Part shown: positions 8,114 through 16,259 of the stretch, one piece after another
Layout: every line of letters begins with the position of its first letter
Position numbering within the stretch: the first letter of the stretch is position 1
Origin: Magnetococcales bacterium
Lineage (GTDB): Bacteria > Pseudomonadota > Magnetococcia > Magnetococcales > JADFWU01
Direction: 5' to 3'
DNA length: 17,787 nucleotides
Assembly (NCBI GenBank): GCA_015234045.1
Contig: JADFWU010000055.1
Span: 1-17,787, forward strand
Program-made: the position numbers and the translations under genes
Notes under the pieces: model-generated
The model's database searches: none
Seen by the model: the letters and a program-made list of their open reading frames with translations, nothing else
What the model was told of the DNA's origin: nothing

Positions 8114-8894
8114 TGTACTGGTTGTAGACGATGAACCTGTCGTCTTTCAGGCCATCCAGTCCTGTTTAGACGATGCCTACCCACTTTTCCATGCCAAAAA
8201 TGGTAAGGAAGGGCTGGAGATGTATGAAAAGATAAATCCAGCTCTATTGATTCTTGATATCAAAATGCCGGTGATGGATGGTTTTGAGGTCTTGGAGAAA
8301 TTGAATTTGGAAACGACATCGCCGTTTGGCGTGATCGTACTGACTGGACATGTCCAAGGCCAAGAGGTCGGCCGTTGTTACGAGTTGGGAATCTCGTCAT
8401 TTCTACGTAAGCCCTTCAATATTTTCGAACTGCGTGGACTGGTCAAGCAATCTCTGGCTTCTCAACGCTATTTGGATGCCCTTCGACGTGAGCAGAAATA
8501 TAGCAAGAGTCTATTGGATTGCTCTTCCAATATTATCTTTTCTACCGATGATGATATGAATGTTGTTGCCTTTAATCCGGCGGCAGAAGCGTGTTTTGGG
8601 TACTCTTTTGAAGAAGTGGCTACGAAAGGAATTCGTTCGTTGTTTGCTGATCCCAATCAGGCAGATATGATTGACGTGTTGTTGGATACACGCTCTTTTG
8701 CTGGTGAAGTGCGCTTTTTGAAGAAGGATGGTTCATTTATTGAAGCGCATCTTACCTGTGCGCGATTAAGAGATGATGATGGTACGGCTTTTGGCATGGT
8801 GGCTAACGCACGGGACATCACCAATGAGAAGAAGATTCGCGCACTGATGGAATCAAAGAAGATTGCTGACGCTGTGCGTCGGGTTAAACAGTAG
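8100..8894 (+). CDS. Response regulator with receiver and PAS domains, no DNA-binding output
   Basis: 264 residues. Residues 5-122 form a canonical receiver: acidic pair D10-D11, phospho-acceptor D53 (LILDIKMP), switch Thr82 (VLTGH) and Lys104 (LRKP). Residues about 135-245 form a PAS domain (SLLDCSSNIIFSTDDD, VVAFNPAAEACFGYS, closing with NARDITNEKK), and the protein ends about 20 residues later. No helix-turn-helix, GGDEF, EAL, HD-GYP or kinase domain follows. It therefore probably acts by protein contact, for instance on the HDOD protein or on another kinase. The start overlaps the kinase gene. The stop lies one base from the stop of the oppositely oriented hybrid kinase, with no terminator between them. 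Confidence 0.9.
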   Translation: MENNNVLVVDDEPVVFQAIQSCLDDAYPLFHAKNGKEGLEMYEKINPALLILDIKMPVMDGFEVLEKLNLETTSPFGVIVLTGHVQGQEVGRCYELGISSFLRKPFNIFELRGLVKQSLASQRYLDALRREQKYSKSLLDCSSNIIFSTDDDMNVVAFNPAAEACFGYSFEEVATKGIRSLFADPNQADMIDVLLDTRSFAGEVRFLKKDGSFIEAHLTCARLRDDDGTAFGMVANARDITNEKKIRALMESKKIADAVRRVKQ

Positions 8895-8895
8895 A

Positions 8896-11883
8896 TCAAC
8901 CAACAAACTGCTTGATTACCGCCATCAGGCGCGCTTTGGTGATGGGCTTGGTGAGATGGTCGGAACATCCGGCTTGTGCTGTTTTTTGGCGATCTTCAGG
9001 GAAGGCATGTGCGGTTAACGCAATGATAGGCGTTGCTGTTTTTGCCTTTTGTGTTTCCCATTCCCGTATGGCTCGGGTGGCTTCGAAACCATCCATCACC
9101 GGCATTTGCATATCCATCAATACCAGATCAAATCCGCCTTTTTTCACATGGTCAACGGCTTGTTGACCATTCTCAGCAATGGTGAGCGTCACGGAGGCTT
9201 TTTTCAAAAGTGCTTTGAGTAGCAAAATATTATCCGGTGAGTCCTCCACGATGAGAATATGAGGTGTATTGGTTGAGGCTTCCAATGGTTCGGTGTTTTT
9301 TGAAGGTAGAGGCGCACTACTGCCGAGTGTATTTTGAATGGCCTCTTGCAGATCGGACCGTTTGACCGGTTTAAGCAGCATGCTAACGCCCATTTCACGG
9401 GCGCGGGCCAGATCGCCTCGGTGGAGGTAGGAACTCACCACAATGGCAGGCAGATTGGTCTGGCCGGACTTTTCTCTCAGTTTCTCAATGGTGGTGAGGG
9501 GGTTTTTCTCGCCTGAATTGTCGGTAAATAGCGCCAGATGGTATGTGTTGCCGTTGTCAATTTCCGCATGGAAAGCCTGGTTGGCTTCTTCAAGGTTGGT
9601 GACAAGTGTTGTGTTGGCACCCAAAGCGCGTGTCAGTTGAGAGATAACCAAGCCGGAATCGTCCTGGTCATCCATGAGCAGAACGTTCAATTGTGCGTCA
9701 AGGGCGAGTTGTTTGGGCTTGTCTGCCGGTGTTTGAGCGGGTTGAAACTGGGCGTTAAACTGAAATGTACTGCCTTGTCCGGGTTGACTGGATACATGAA
9801 GTGCTCCGCCCATCAGGCGAACAAGGCGTTGGGAAATGGTCAATCCCAATCCGGTGCCACCATATTCACGGCTTGTGCTGGTATCTGCCTGACTGAAAGC
9901 ATCAAAGATAGCGGAGAGTCTGTCTTCGGGAATGCCGATACCGGTATCGGTCACGCTGAACTGCAAATGGTGTGGTTGTGTGCTGTTGGGATCGGGCTCC
10001 GCAGTGATGGTGATGCCGCCTTCGTGGGTGAATTTTACCGCATTGCCAACCAGATTGATCAATACTTGGCGCAGACGTTTCGGGTCGCCGGTGATTTGGT
10101 CAGGGACGGTGTCATTGATATGAAGCTCTAGCGTTAATCCGCGCTCTTTGGTACGCAGCGTCATCATGTCTACAAGTTGATGGAGTGTATCGCGCAATGA
10201 GAAGGGGGCTTGTTCCAACTCCAGACGACCGGCCTCTACTTTGGAAAGATCAAGAATATCGTTGATCAACTCCAGGAGGTTGTCACCGGCGCGGTGGAAG
10301 ATCTCCACATATTGACGTTGTTCTTTACTGAGTTCTGTATCGACCAGCACTTCGGCCATGCCGATGATGGCATTCATGGGTGTGCGAATTTCGTGGCTCA
10401 TGGTGGCCAAAAATTCACTTTTTGCCTGGCTGGCTTTTTCAGCCTCTTTCTTGGCCAGTTCCAGGGCCTCTTCAGCGCGTTTGCGTGGTGTTATGTCCAC
10501 GGCCATGCTGATGATGGTGTCTCGATTATCTACGGGATTGCCCAGCGGTCTGGAGCGAACAAACCAAATTCGTTCTTCGCCTTCCAGGGTACGGATGGTG
10601 AGTTCACCTTCCCGGGATAGCGGCTCCAAATTATCACCAACAAATGGTGCGCCCAAACAGGTAAGATCCTGTGGATCGCCCTGGTCTGCGCCGGTGGCCT
10701 GGATCCAGTGTTTGATGGTTGGAATCTCTTCAGGCGGCAAGCCTGTCGGTTCTGCCCAGCTCCAGTTGACGGCGATGACCGTACCATCATCATGGTGGAT
10801 CAGTACGGGATTTGGTGCATGGCGCAGGGCCTGGTTGAGTCGCTCCCAGGTTTGGCGATTGGCTCGTGTCAGTCGGAGCGCCTCTGCACGGGCACGGCGG
10901 CGAGTGGAAATGAGTGCCCATGCGGTGATACCCAGTGCTGCCGCACTGATCAGGCCACTGAGCAGCAGACGTTCTGAGCCTGTGGGGTCAAATTGAGCTT
11001 CAAAAGCGGGTGTTGGTGAGAAATTGAGCGTCCAGATGCCACCGGCAACCGCACTGCGGTGTTGGCCGCTTATCCTGAGATCGCGTTCCCACGGTAAGTG
11101 GACGATTTTCTCAGTCATACTGTCATAGATCAGATTGGACGGACGGGTAGCAAGGCCGTCATACACTTCGACTCGGACCTCTTCGGTCGCACCGGCGAAA
11201 ATGCTTTCAAAAAATGTTTTTGCATCAAAAGCGGCTGAAATCCAGCCTGTCAGAGCTTCTCTGCGTTGCTCTATGGTTATTGGAGTGGCACCACCGTTAT
11301 AGATGGGCAGCATATGCAGTAACCCCGTTTTCTGGCTCTGGCTGCCCTGAATGACAATGGCGCGGGAAAAGGCTGGTTGACCGGTATCGCGGGTACGTTC
11401 TGCCACTTCGCGTCTGTTTAGTTCCAAGCCCAGGTCATCACCGGGGCTGATGGCAGGGCTTTTCGCGGGGGTCAGGAAGGTGACCACCATATGATCAGGC
11501 TGTTGCGAGGCTTTGATCTTAAACGATGTACCCAACTGGATTGCCATATCATTTTGAAAACTGTCACGCTGATCTTGCGGTACATGATGCACATAGGCGA
11601 ACCATGCCACACTGGGAAAGTGATCAGGCAGTCGAACAGAGTCCAAATATTTATGCCATGCTTCAGGGGTAAGTCGTTTTTGCCCGTGAATAAAGCCTTG
11701 TGTTGCACGCAGTAGGTTTTTATGGGCATCAATGCGGCGTTCGGCGGAGGTCTGTACCTGTTGAGCCAGCTGTCGAAAGCGCAAATCTTGAGACGCTTCA
11801 TTCACTGAAATCTGGTAGTGACGCAACAATAAGGTGATTCCTAAAACCAACAAAAACAGAAGCCAAGGTAGATGCCGCCGCAT
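8896..11883 (-). CDS. CHASE-PAS hybrid sensor histidine kinase with two receiver domains
   Basis: 995 residues from ATG 11883, chosen because GAAGAG lies about 6 bases upstream and the first membrane helix ([17 protein letters not shown]) follows at once. An in-frame GTG at 11952 would add 23 residues. Residues about 45-290 form a periplasmic CHASE sensor between the first helix and a second at about 304-325. A PAS domain follows (about 340-465, ending [14 protein letters not shown]), then HisKA with MSHEIRTP (His497) and an ATPase with [16 protein letters not shown] and GTGLGL. Receiver 1 keeps its acidic pair (MDDQDD) and Lys but has Thr787 where the phospho-acceptor Asp should be. Receiver 2 is canonical (Asp924 in [10 protein letters not shown]). 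It senses an extracytoplasmic small molecule and probably relays phosphate through receiver 2. No Hpt domain is present, so a separate phosphotransfer protein is expected. Confidence 0.93.
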   Translation of the reverse strand: MRRHLPWLLFLLVLGITLLLRHYQISVNEASQDLRFRQLAQQVQTSAERRIDAHKNLLRATQGFIHGQKRLTPEAWHKYLDSVRLPDHFPSVAWFAYVHHVPQDQRDSFQNDMAIQLGTSFKIKASQQPDHMVVTFLTPAKSPAISPGDDLGLELNRREVAERTRDTGQPAFSRAIVIQGSQSQKTGLLHMLPIYNGGATPITIEQRREALTGWISAAFDAKTFFESIFAGATEEVRVEVYDGLATRPSNLIYDSMTEKIVHLPWERDLRISGQHRSAVAGGIWTLNFSPTPAFEAQFDPTGSERLLLSGLISAAALGITAWALISTRRRARAEALRLTRANRQTWERLNQALRHAPNPVLIHHDDGTVIAVNWSWAEPTGLPPEEIPTIKHWIQATGADQGDPQDLTCLGAPFVGDNLEPLSREGELTIRTLEGEERIWFVRSRPLGNPVDNRDTIISMAVDITPRKRAEEALELAKKEAEKASQAKSEFLATMSHEIRTPMNAIIGMAEVLVDTELSKEQRQYVEIFHRAGDNLLELINDILDLSKVEAGRLELEQAPFSLRDTLHQLVDMMTLRTKERGLTLELHINDTVPDQITGDPKRLRQVLINLVGNAVKFTHEGGITITAEPDPNSTQPHHLQFSVTDTGIGIPEDRLSAIFDAFSQADTSTSREYGGTGLGLTISQRLVRLMGGALHVSSQPGQGSTFQFNAQFQPAQTPADKPKQLALDAQLNVLLMDDQDDSGLVISQLTRALGANTTLVTNLEEANQAFHAEIDNGNTYHLALFTDNSGEKNPLTTIEKLREKSGQTNLPAIVVSSYLHRGDLARAREMGVSMLLKPVKRSDLQEAIQNTLGSSAPLPSKNTEPLEASTNTPHILIVEDSPDNILLLKALLKKASVTLTIAENGQQAVDHVKKGGFDLVLMDMQMPVMDGFEATRAIREWETQKAKTATPIIALTAHAFPEDRQKTAQAGCSDHLTKPITKARLMAVIKQFVG

Positions 11884-11952
11884 CAGGCTCTCTTCAGATG
11901 CGGGAATGGCGATCTTTTGGTTGTCCTGCGTTTTCTTTAGAAGGGGAATCAC

Positions 11953-12411
11953 CCAAAGCGGCCTTTATTTGGTTTTAATTGCCCTGTGTCAGTGTGTTAT
12001 CAGCTGATGCAGGGTATGCGTTAGTAAAGAGTATCAGAGTACCTTTAGTGACAGAAAGCTTCCAGTGCCAATTTTGCCATAAACAGGTTCTTTTGAGTGT
12101 CTCGCCTACATTGTCACAGAGGGCAGGTTGGAATGTTCGGTTCTTGTGGTGTTAGATTTAGGTGTTACGCAACTGCTGGTTGAAACAGGCCTCAAAGCGT
12201 ATAGCGTCATTCAACTGCGAAACTCTTAAGATTGACGTAAAAATGGCAAAAACAGTGCTGGAGAATGGACTTTATTTATCAAGAGTGGTAGAGATTGTGT
12301 GGTTTGCCGAATCGGCGGTTATTTTGCTTCCGAAAGGTGGGGGTCTGAAACCATGCCAAAAAGGGTCAATTGGTTTAGATCTAGGGTCGGTTGTTTTAGG
12401 GGAGATCATCC
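11953..12411. other. Intergenic region between the hybrid kinase and the CheX-like gene
   Basis: About 460 bases with no convincing gene. The stretch should hold the divergent promoters of both neighbours, but no strong -35/-10 pair was found on either strand. Visible small symmetries are a perfect ATCAGCTGAT palindrome at 11999-12008 and GCCGA-A-TCGGC at 12306-12316. Either could be an operator, but both are short enough to be chance. Just before the CheX-like start, GGGGAG at about 12400-12405 is a good ribosome binding site. Confidence 0.5.
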
Positions 12412-12897
12412 ATGCATGGGGATATGTTGGCAGCTATTCGGGAGTCTGTTCACGATATTGCCATTACCATGTTGGCCATAGACATTGTGCCACAAGAAAA
12501 CGAAGCGCAGGATTTCGAATCGAGTTATGAACCGGAAAACTCCGATATATCAGCCATGGTTTTTCTCAGCGGCGGTATAGAGGGCGGTATTCGTCTGGCT
12601 TCCACAACGTCTGCGGCTTTAGAGTTGGCCGGTGCTTTCTTTGGCGAGCCTTTTGAATCTCTGGAGGGGGATGCTGGAGATGCCTTTTCGGAGCTGGCCA
12701 ATATGGTCGCTGGTGGTGTGCAGACTCAGCTGGATGCCATCGCTGGTGATGAAATTAATCTGACACCGCCAGAGTTGTTTGTCGGTGATCAGGAAGTGCC
12801 GAAACCGGAAGATGAAAATGTCATCTACGAAAGCGTCAGACAACGCTTTGAGGTGGCTGAAAAAGATTTCTTTGTTGAAGCCTATTTCACCTTATAG
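12412..12897 (+). CDS. CheX-like chemotaxis phosphatase-fold protein
   Basis: 161 residues, single domain. The segment GDAFSELANMVAGGVQTQL matches the helix of the CheC/CheX/FliY family that carries the E-x2-N phosphatase motif, here Glu94 and Asn97. An earlier FLSGGIEGGIRLAS stretch and the length also fit CheX. Family members dephosphorylate phospho-CheY or other receivers. In the absence of che genes here, its target could be a receiver encoded nearby, such as the REC-PAS protein or receiver 2 of the hybrid kinase. That is inference from proximity. ATG 12412 has GGGGAG about 6 bases upstream. Stops of this gene and the next, which is convergent, are 23 bases apart and no terminator hairpin is seen. 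Confidence 0.75.
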   Translation: MHGDMLAAIRESVHDIAITMLAIDIVPQENEAQDFESSYEPENSDISAMVFLSGGIEGGIRLASTTSAALELAGAFFGEPFESLEGDAGDAFSELANMVAGGVQTQLDAIAGDEINLTPPELFVGDQEVPKPEDENVIYESVRQRFEVAEKDFFVEAYFTL

Positions 12898-12920
12898 AAA
12901 TTGCCGGCCTGATCCAATAT

Positions 12921-13817
12921 TCAGCTTTTGGGGCGTTTTGCCGTTGCTTGTTTTGCTGTCGCTCGCGGGGTGAGCGCGGTTTTACAGCGGGGGTAGTCCC
13001 GGCATAGCCAGATGGACCGGCCTGCTTGTTTGCCGGCCGTGAGCTTGCGTAGGCGCATGGGGTTGCTACAGCGCGGGCAACTGGGGGCGGGTTTCTTTCT
13101 CACTTCGATGCGTTTTTTCTGTAAATTATTTGCTGGAATGGTGATGGCATTTTCCAGGCCGCCTTGCTTTGTTTGCCTCTTTTCATTTGGCTTGCCCGCT
13201 GTTGGCTGGCCGTCTCCTTCGCGTCTGTCGTTTTTACTCTTCTTGGCCTTTCTCTTGGGTGTCGGTCGTTCAGCGTTTTCCGTTTGATCATTGGAATCTG
13301 GATCAATAACCCGAATGATACGCTGCACTTTCTTATGGATGATGTCAGGGGCGTGAAACTGATCTGGTGAAATTGAAATCACTGGTAAGGCCGCATTATG
13401 CAGCATCTCTCGAACTGAGTCTGACATCACCAAACGACTGGACGAGAAGGGAATGCCTGGGTCGTCTTCGTCAGGTGAGGGATCAATACAGATCAAGTCG
13501 CCATTAGTGCGATGAACCAGAGTCAAAGGGGTACGCTTACCCTGAACCGCATGTTGAATAGCACGTATGGATTCCGGGGTTGGTGGGTGATCTTTGGGTT
13601 CCAAAATACGGGTGAGAGGAATATCAATGAGCAGACGCCATGTCTGACCAGCCGCTTTTTCTACGGACTCAATAAGTGTCAACTCTTGGGCTGAAAACAG
13701 GGTCCGACGCGCACGGGTAGCGGGCAGCGGTTCGTCTTCGACCAACGTCAGAGGACGCAATTGGTAGAGGGACGACAGCAGAAGGATCAACAGGCTTCCG
13801 GTTAAAAACCAGATCAA
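12921..13817 (-). CDS. Membrane-anchored DUF2726 protein with C-terminal topoisomerase-type zinc ribbon
   Basis: 298 residues. A hydrophobic N-terminal helix (FLTGSLLILLLSSLY, residues 4-18) should anchor it in the inner membrane. Residues about 38-175 resemble DUF2726, a nuclease-like fold domain of unknown role (LFSAQELTLIESVEKAAG, LVHRTNGDLICIDPS). A highly charged Lys/Arg linker follows, about 180-240. The tail is a C4 zinc ribbon of the topoisomerase I type: C247-x2-C250-x21-C272-x5-C278 (CPRC ... LCRDYPRC). This combination suggests nucleic-acid binding near the membrane. The start is TTG, supported by GGGAGAG 7 bases upstream; the ATG a few bases before it is out of frame. It follows yciB by 41 bases on the same strand and is probably co-transcribed with it. 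The specific function is unknown. Confidence 0.8.
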   Translation of the reverse strand: MIWFLTGSLLILLLSSLYQLRPLTLVEDEPLPATRARRTLFSAQELTLIESVEKAAGQTWRLLIDIPLTRILEPKDHPPTPESIRAIQHAVQGKRTPLTLVHRTNGDLICIDPSPDEDDPGIPFSSSRLVMSDSVREMLHNAALPVISISPDQFHAPDIIHKKVQRIIRVIDPDSNDQTENAERPTPKRKAKKSKNDRREGDGQPTAGKPNEKRQTKQGGLENAITIPANNLQKKRIEVRKKPAPSCPRCSNPMRLRKLTAGKQAGRSIWLCRDYPRCKTALTPRATAKQATAKRPKS

Positions 13818-13858
13818 GGATCATCTCTCCCAAGGATGTATGGTTTCAAATGGCTCAA

Positions 13859-14413
13859 TCAGGATGCTTTATCCTGCTCTTCCCCTTCATCAGGCATGAA
13901 TCGGGCCATGTATACCGCTTGTCCTATCACAAATAGGAAAGTGAGTCCCATAAGGCCAAAAAGTTTGAAATTGACCCAGAACGCTTCGCTGAAATTATAG
14001 ACAACGAATAGATTCAATGTGCCTGAAAAGAGGAAGAAAAGCACCCAAGCCGTGTTGAGGGTTTGCCACTGCTGATCCGGGAGGGTAACGCGTCCATCAA
14101 GTAATTTTTTAATCAGTGGCTGACCGGTGAACCAGCCAGCCACGGCAAAAGCCAGAGCAAAAAGATAGTTGAGAATGGTGGGTTTCCACTGAATAAACAG
14201 AGGGTCACGCAATAATAGAGTTGCACCACCAAAGATGATAACCAGAAACAGTGTCACCCACTGCATGGTCTGTAAGGCGCGATTACGATACCAGGTCCAG
14301 CCCATTTGCAGGCAGAGCGTCACGATGAGTGCGCCTGTCGCAATGTAGATATCACTGGTTTTGTAGACAATGAAGAAGATTAGAACGGGAAACAGTTCCA
14401 ATAAAAATTTCAT
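13859..14413 (-). CDS. yciB: YciB/IspZ-type inner membrane septation protein
   Basis: 184 residues from the ATG beginning MKFLLELFPVLIFFIVYK, the characteristic family start. An in-frame upstream ATG at 14440 adds nine non-conserved residues and lacks support, while AAAGG sits about 7 bases before 14413. Several hydrophobic helices follow, with family-like segments such as ATLLLRDPLFIQWKPT, the LNTAWVLFFLFSGTLNL region and FKLFGLMGLTFLFVIGQ. YciB is a small polytopic inner membrane protein linked to cell envelope synthesis and septation in Proteobacteria. Its biochemical activity is not settled. It lies between the TPR-SPOR gene, 95 bases upstream on the same strand, and the DUF2726 gene. All three could form an envelope or division group. 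Confidence 0.9.
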   Translation of the reverse strand: MKFLLELFPVLIFFIVYKTSDIYIATGALIVTLCLQMGWTWYRNRALQTMQWVTLFLVIIFGGATLLLRDPLFIQWKPTILNYLFALAFAVAGWFTGQPLIKKLLDGRVTLPDQQWQTLNTAWVLFFLFSGTLNLFVVYNFSEAFWVNFKLFGLMGLTFLFVIGQAVYMARFMPDEGEEQDKAS

Positions 14414-14508
14414 AGCGCGGCCTTTTTGATGTCCAGTCAAAGTCGCAGAGCGATTCGTTTATAAAGAGATAGGCATTAAAGCGTGTACCGTTATTACTCC
14501 TGGTAGAG

Positions 14509-16083
14509 TTAATCTTTTGATTCGCGGATCAGTACATCTTTGACAATCGTCTTTTGTCGAACCCGTTGCGCCATTTTTCCGGCACTGGTGCGAGACATGT
14601 AGGGACCACTGTTAAAGCATGTCATGTCACCGTCAGGGCGTTTCAATGGTTTTTTGTAGTAGGGCAGATCCAGATCCTTCATCTGCTGATCCAGGCGTTT
14701 AATGTTGGGTTCTGAGCTAAAACAGCCCATCAACAGGTAGTAACGCATGGAGCGCACAGAGTCTGGAAACTCAGACACGTGACGGGGCATCTGGTCTTCC
14801 CGGACGACCTCTTCTGTTAAAACCGGCTTATTATGGCCAACGAACTGAATGACTCGGCGTTTTTGTGTGGTTGGTGGTGCTTTTGCCGATTTTTCGGGTG
14901 TCTTTTGTGCTGTTTTCTTCAGTGTGGGCTCTATTTGAGCCGGTTTTTTAGCTGTTTCGACCTGCGGGGGCTGTTCAAGAAGTTCCAGAATGGTATCTGG
15001 TTCTTTAGTTGAGGGTGCCTTTTTGATCTGTTTTGGAGGCATAGATGTTATTTTGTTAGCGGTCGTGGTGCCAGAAGTCGGTTTCGTTGTTGAGGATTTG
15101 CTGATAGCTGTTGCTGTTGCGCTGGGCTTTGTAGTGACAGGTTGTGTCGCAGGGGGTGTGGAAACAGGTATCGGTTTGGTCGGTGGTGACACCTTTACCG
15201 CAGAGGTTGTTGGCGCTTTCTTTGCCGGTGTTGCCTTTGGTGACTGAGCAATTGACGCTGTCAATACAGGCTGTGTCGCTGTTTGGTCAGTATGAAGCGC
15301 TGGAGCTTTGATATCAAGCCGTTCCAAGTTACGTATAGCGGCTATATGGCGAGGATCTTGAGCACCATAGGCGACTTGAAGAATGGACACGGCTCGCTCA
15401 AGCAGGACACGCGCCTTTTGCCGTTCGTTTTTATGGAAATAGAACCGGCCCATATTATTGAGTCGAGGTACCAGCCGTGGGCTATTGGCACCGTAATGTT
15501 TTTCATCAATTTTCAACGCGCGTAAGAAGGTGAATTCGGCCTCATCCATTCGGCGCAGTTTCCACAGTGTTTCACCCAGTCCATAGAGTGTCACAGCTAC
15601 CTTGGGGCTACCAGGTCCTAAACGCTGTTCACGAATGGCCAGAGTGCGGCGCAACGGGAGTTCGGCATCGCTATACCATTTCTCAGCCAGATAGAGTGCA
15701 GCCAGGGCTTCCAGGCAGTTTTCCGTTTTCTGATTGGTGCCACCCAGGTGAACTTCCCATATTGCCAGCGCCTGTTTGAACAGGCTTTCTGCCTCAATCA
15801 TGGCGCGGCGCTTGAAATTCAGCCGTCCCATTCGATATAGGATCTCCGCTGTCTTTGGATGGTCGGAGCCATACTGAGTACGCACCTGACGCAACTGTTT
15901 TCTGGCCGTCAGGAGTTCATCAGCCGAGTCATTGGCCATGGCCTGTTCTCCAGCCAGGAAAGCCAGCGCCGCCAACAGAATGATCAGGGCTCTGTTTATC
16001 TGTTCAATAGTGCGTTTGATTCTGTTCATTCCCTCAATACCCATTGTTACGCCTGTGTCCATAGACTCCCCATAGTGTCTCAT
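14509..16083 (-). CDS. Exported TPR protein with C-terminal SPOR domain
   Basis: 524 residues from ATG 16083, which has GGGAG 5 bases upstream. Later in-frame ATGs at 16062 and 16029 are alternatives; the one at 16029 gives a shorter, classic signal peptide. The hydrophobic core ALIILLAALAFLA is followed by EQAMA, a good signal peptidase I site, so export is likely. Residues about 55-235 are kinesin-light-chain-like TPRs (YGSDHPKTAEILYRMGRL, repeated at about 42 residues). Residues about 240-440 form a low-complexity Thr/Pro/Lys/Ala linker. The last 75 residues form a SPOR-like domain (YYLLMGCFSS ... FNSGPYMSRTSAGKMAQ). SPOR domains bind peptidoglycan strands lacking stem peptides at the division site. 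The expected role is a septal scaffold. Two Cys in the SPOR part (MGCF and MTCF) could form a disulfide. Confidence 0.82.
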   Translation of the reverse strand: MRHYGESMDTGVTMGIEGMNRIKRTIEQINRALIILLAALAFLAGEQAMANDSADELLTARKQLRQVRTQYGSDHPKTAEILYRMGRLNFKRRAMIEAESLFKQALAIWEVHLGGTNQKTENCLEALAALYLAEKWYSDAELPLRRTLAIREQRLGPGSPKVAVTLYGLGETLWKLRRMDEAEFTFLRALKIDEKHYGANSPRLVPRLNNMGRFYFHKNERQKARVLLERAVSILQVAYGAQDPRHIAAIRNLERLDIKAPALHTDQTATQPVLTASIAQSPKATPAKKAPTTSAVKVSPPTKPIPVSTPPATQPVTTKPSATATAISKSSTTKPTSGTTTANKITSMPPKQIKKAPSTKEPDTILELLEQPPQVETAKKPAQIEPTLKKTAQKTPEKSAKAPPTTQKRRVIQFVGHNKPVLTEEVVREDQMPRHVSEFPDSVRSMRYYLLMGCFSSEPNIKRLDQQMKDLDLPYYKKPLKRPDGDMTCFNSGPYMSRTSAGKMAQRVRQKTIVKDVLIRESKD

Positions 16084-16155
16084 TCTATCTCCCATGAACA
16101 CGGGATGCACCGGGTTATCCATTTATTGTCATAATCTGACGTTAGCTATACAGTG

Positions 16156-16169
16156 ACTTATTGATAAGT
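16156..16169. promoter_or_regulatory. Perfect palindrome in the divergent TPR-SPOR / DUF2252 intergenic region
   Basis: ACTTAT-TG-ATAAGT is a 6-bp perfect inverted repeat with a 2-bp centre, placed between two divergent genes. Its position, about 40 bases upstream of a strong -10 for the DUF2252 gene and about 75 bases upstream of the TPR-SPOR start, fits a dimeric repressor or activator site. The region is AT-rich, so chance is not excluded. Confidence 0.3.
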
Positions 16170-16182
16170 TGTTATGTATTTA

Positions 16183-16212
16183 TTGGTGAGGGTTTTAAGT
16201 TGAAAATATAAT
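16183..16212 (+). promoter_or_regulatory. Candidate sigma70 promoter of the DUF2252 gene
   Basis: A perfect TATAAT at 16207-16212 follows a weak -35-like TTGGTG at 16183-16188 with an 18-base spacer. Transcription would begin near 16219, giving a leader of about 40 bases that contains GGAGGG five bases before the ATG. The -10 is strong and the -35 poor, so an activator could be involved. Confidence 0.5.
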
Positions 16213-16259
16213 ATGTAGAATAATAAAACTATCCATTACAACTCTGGCGGAGGGTCTCC

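Noticed and set aside
12162-12530. Open frame of 122 codons before and overlapping the CheX-like gene
   Set aside because: It starts with GTG without an SD, shows no domain-like pattern, and overlaps the well-supported CheX gene by more than 100 bases in another frame.
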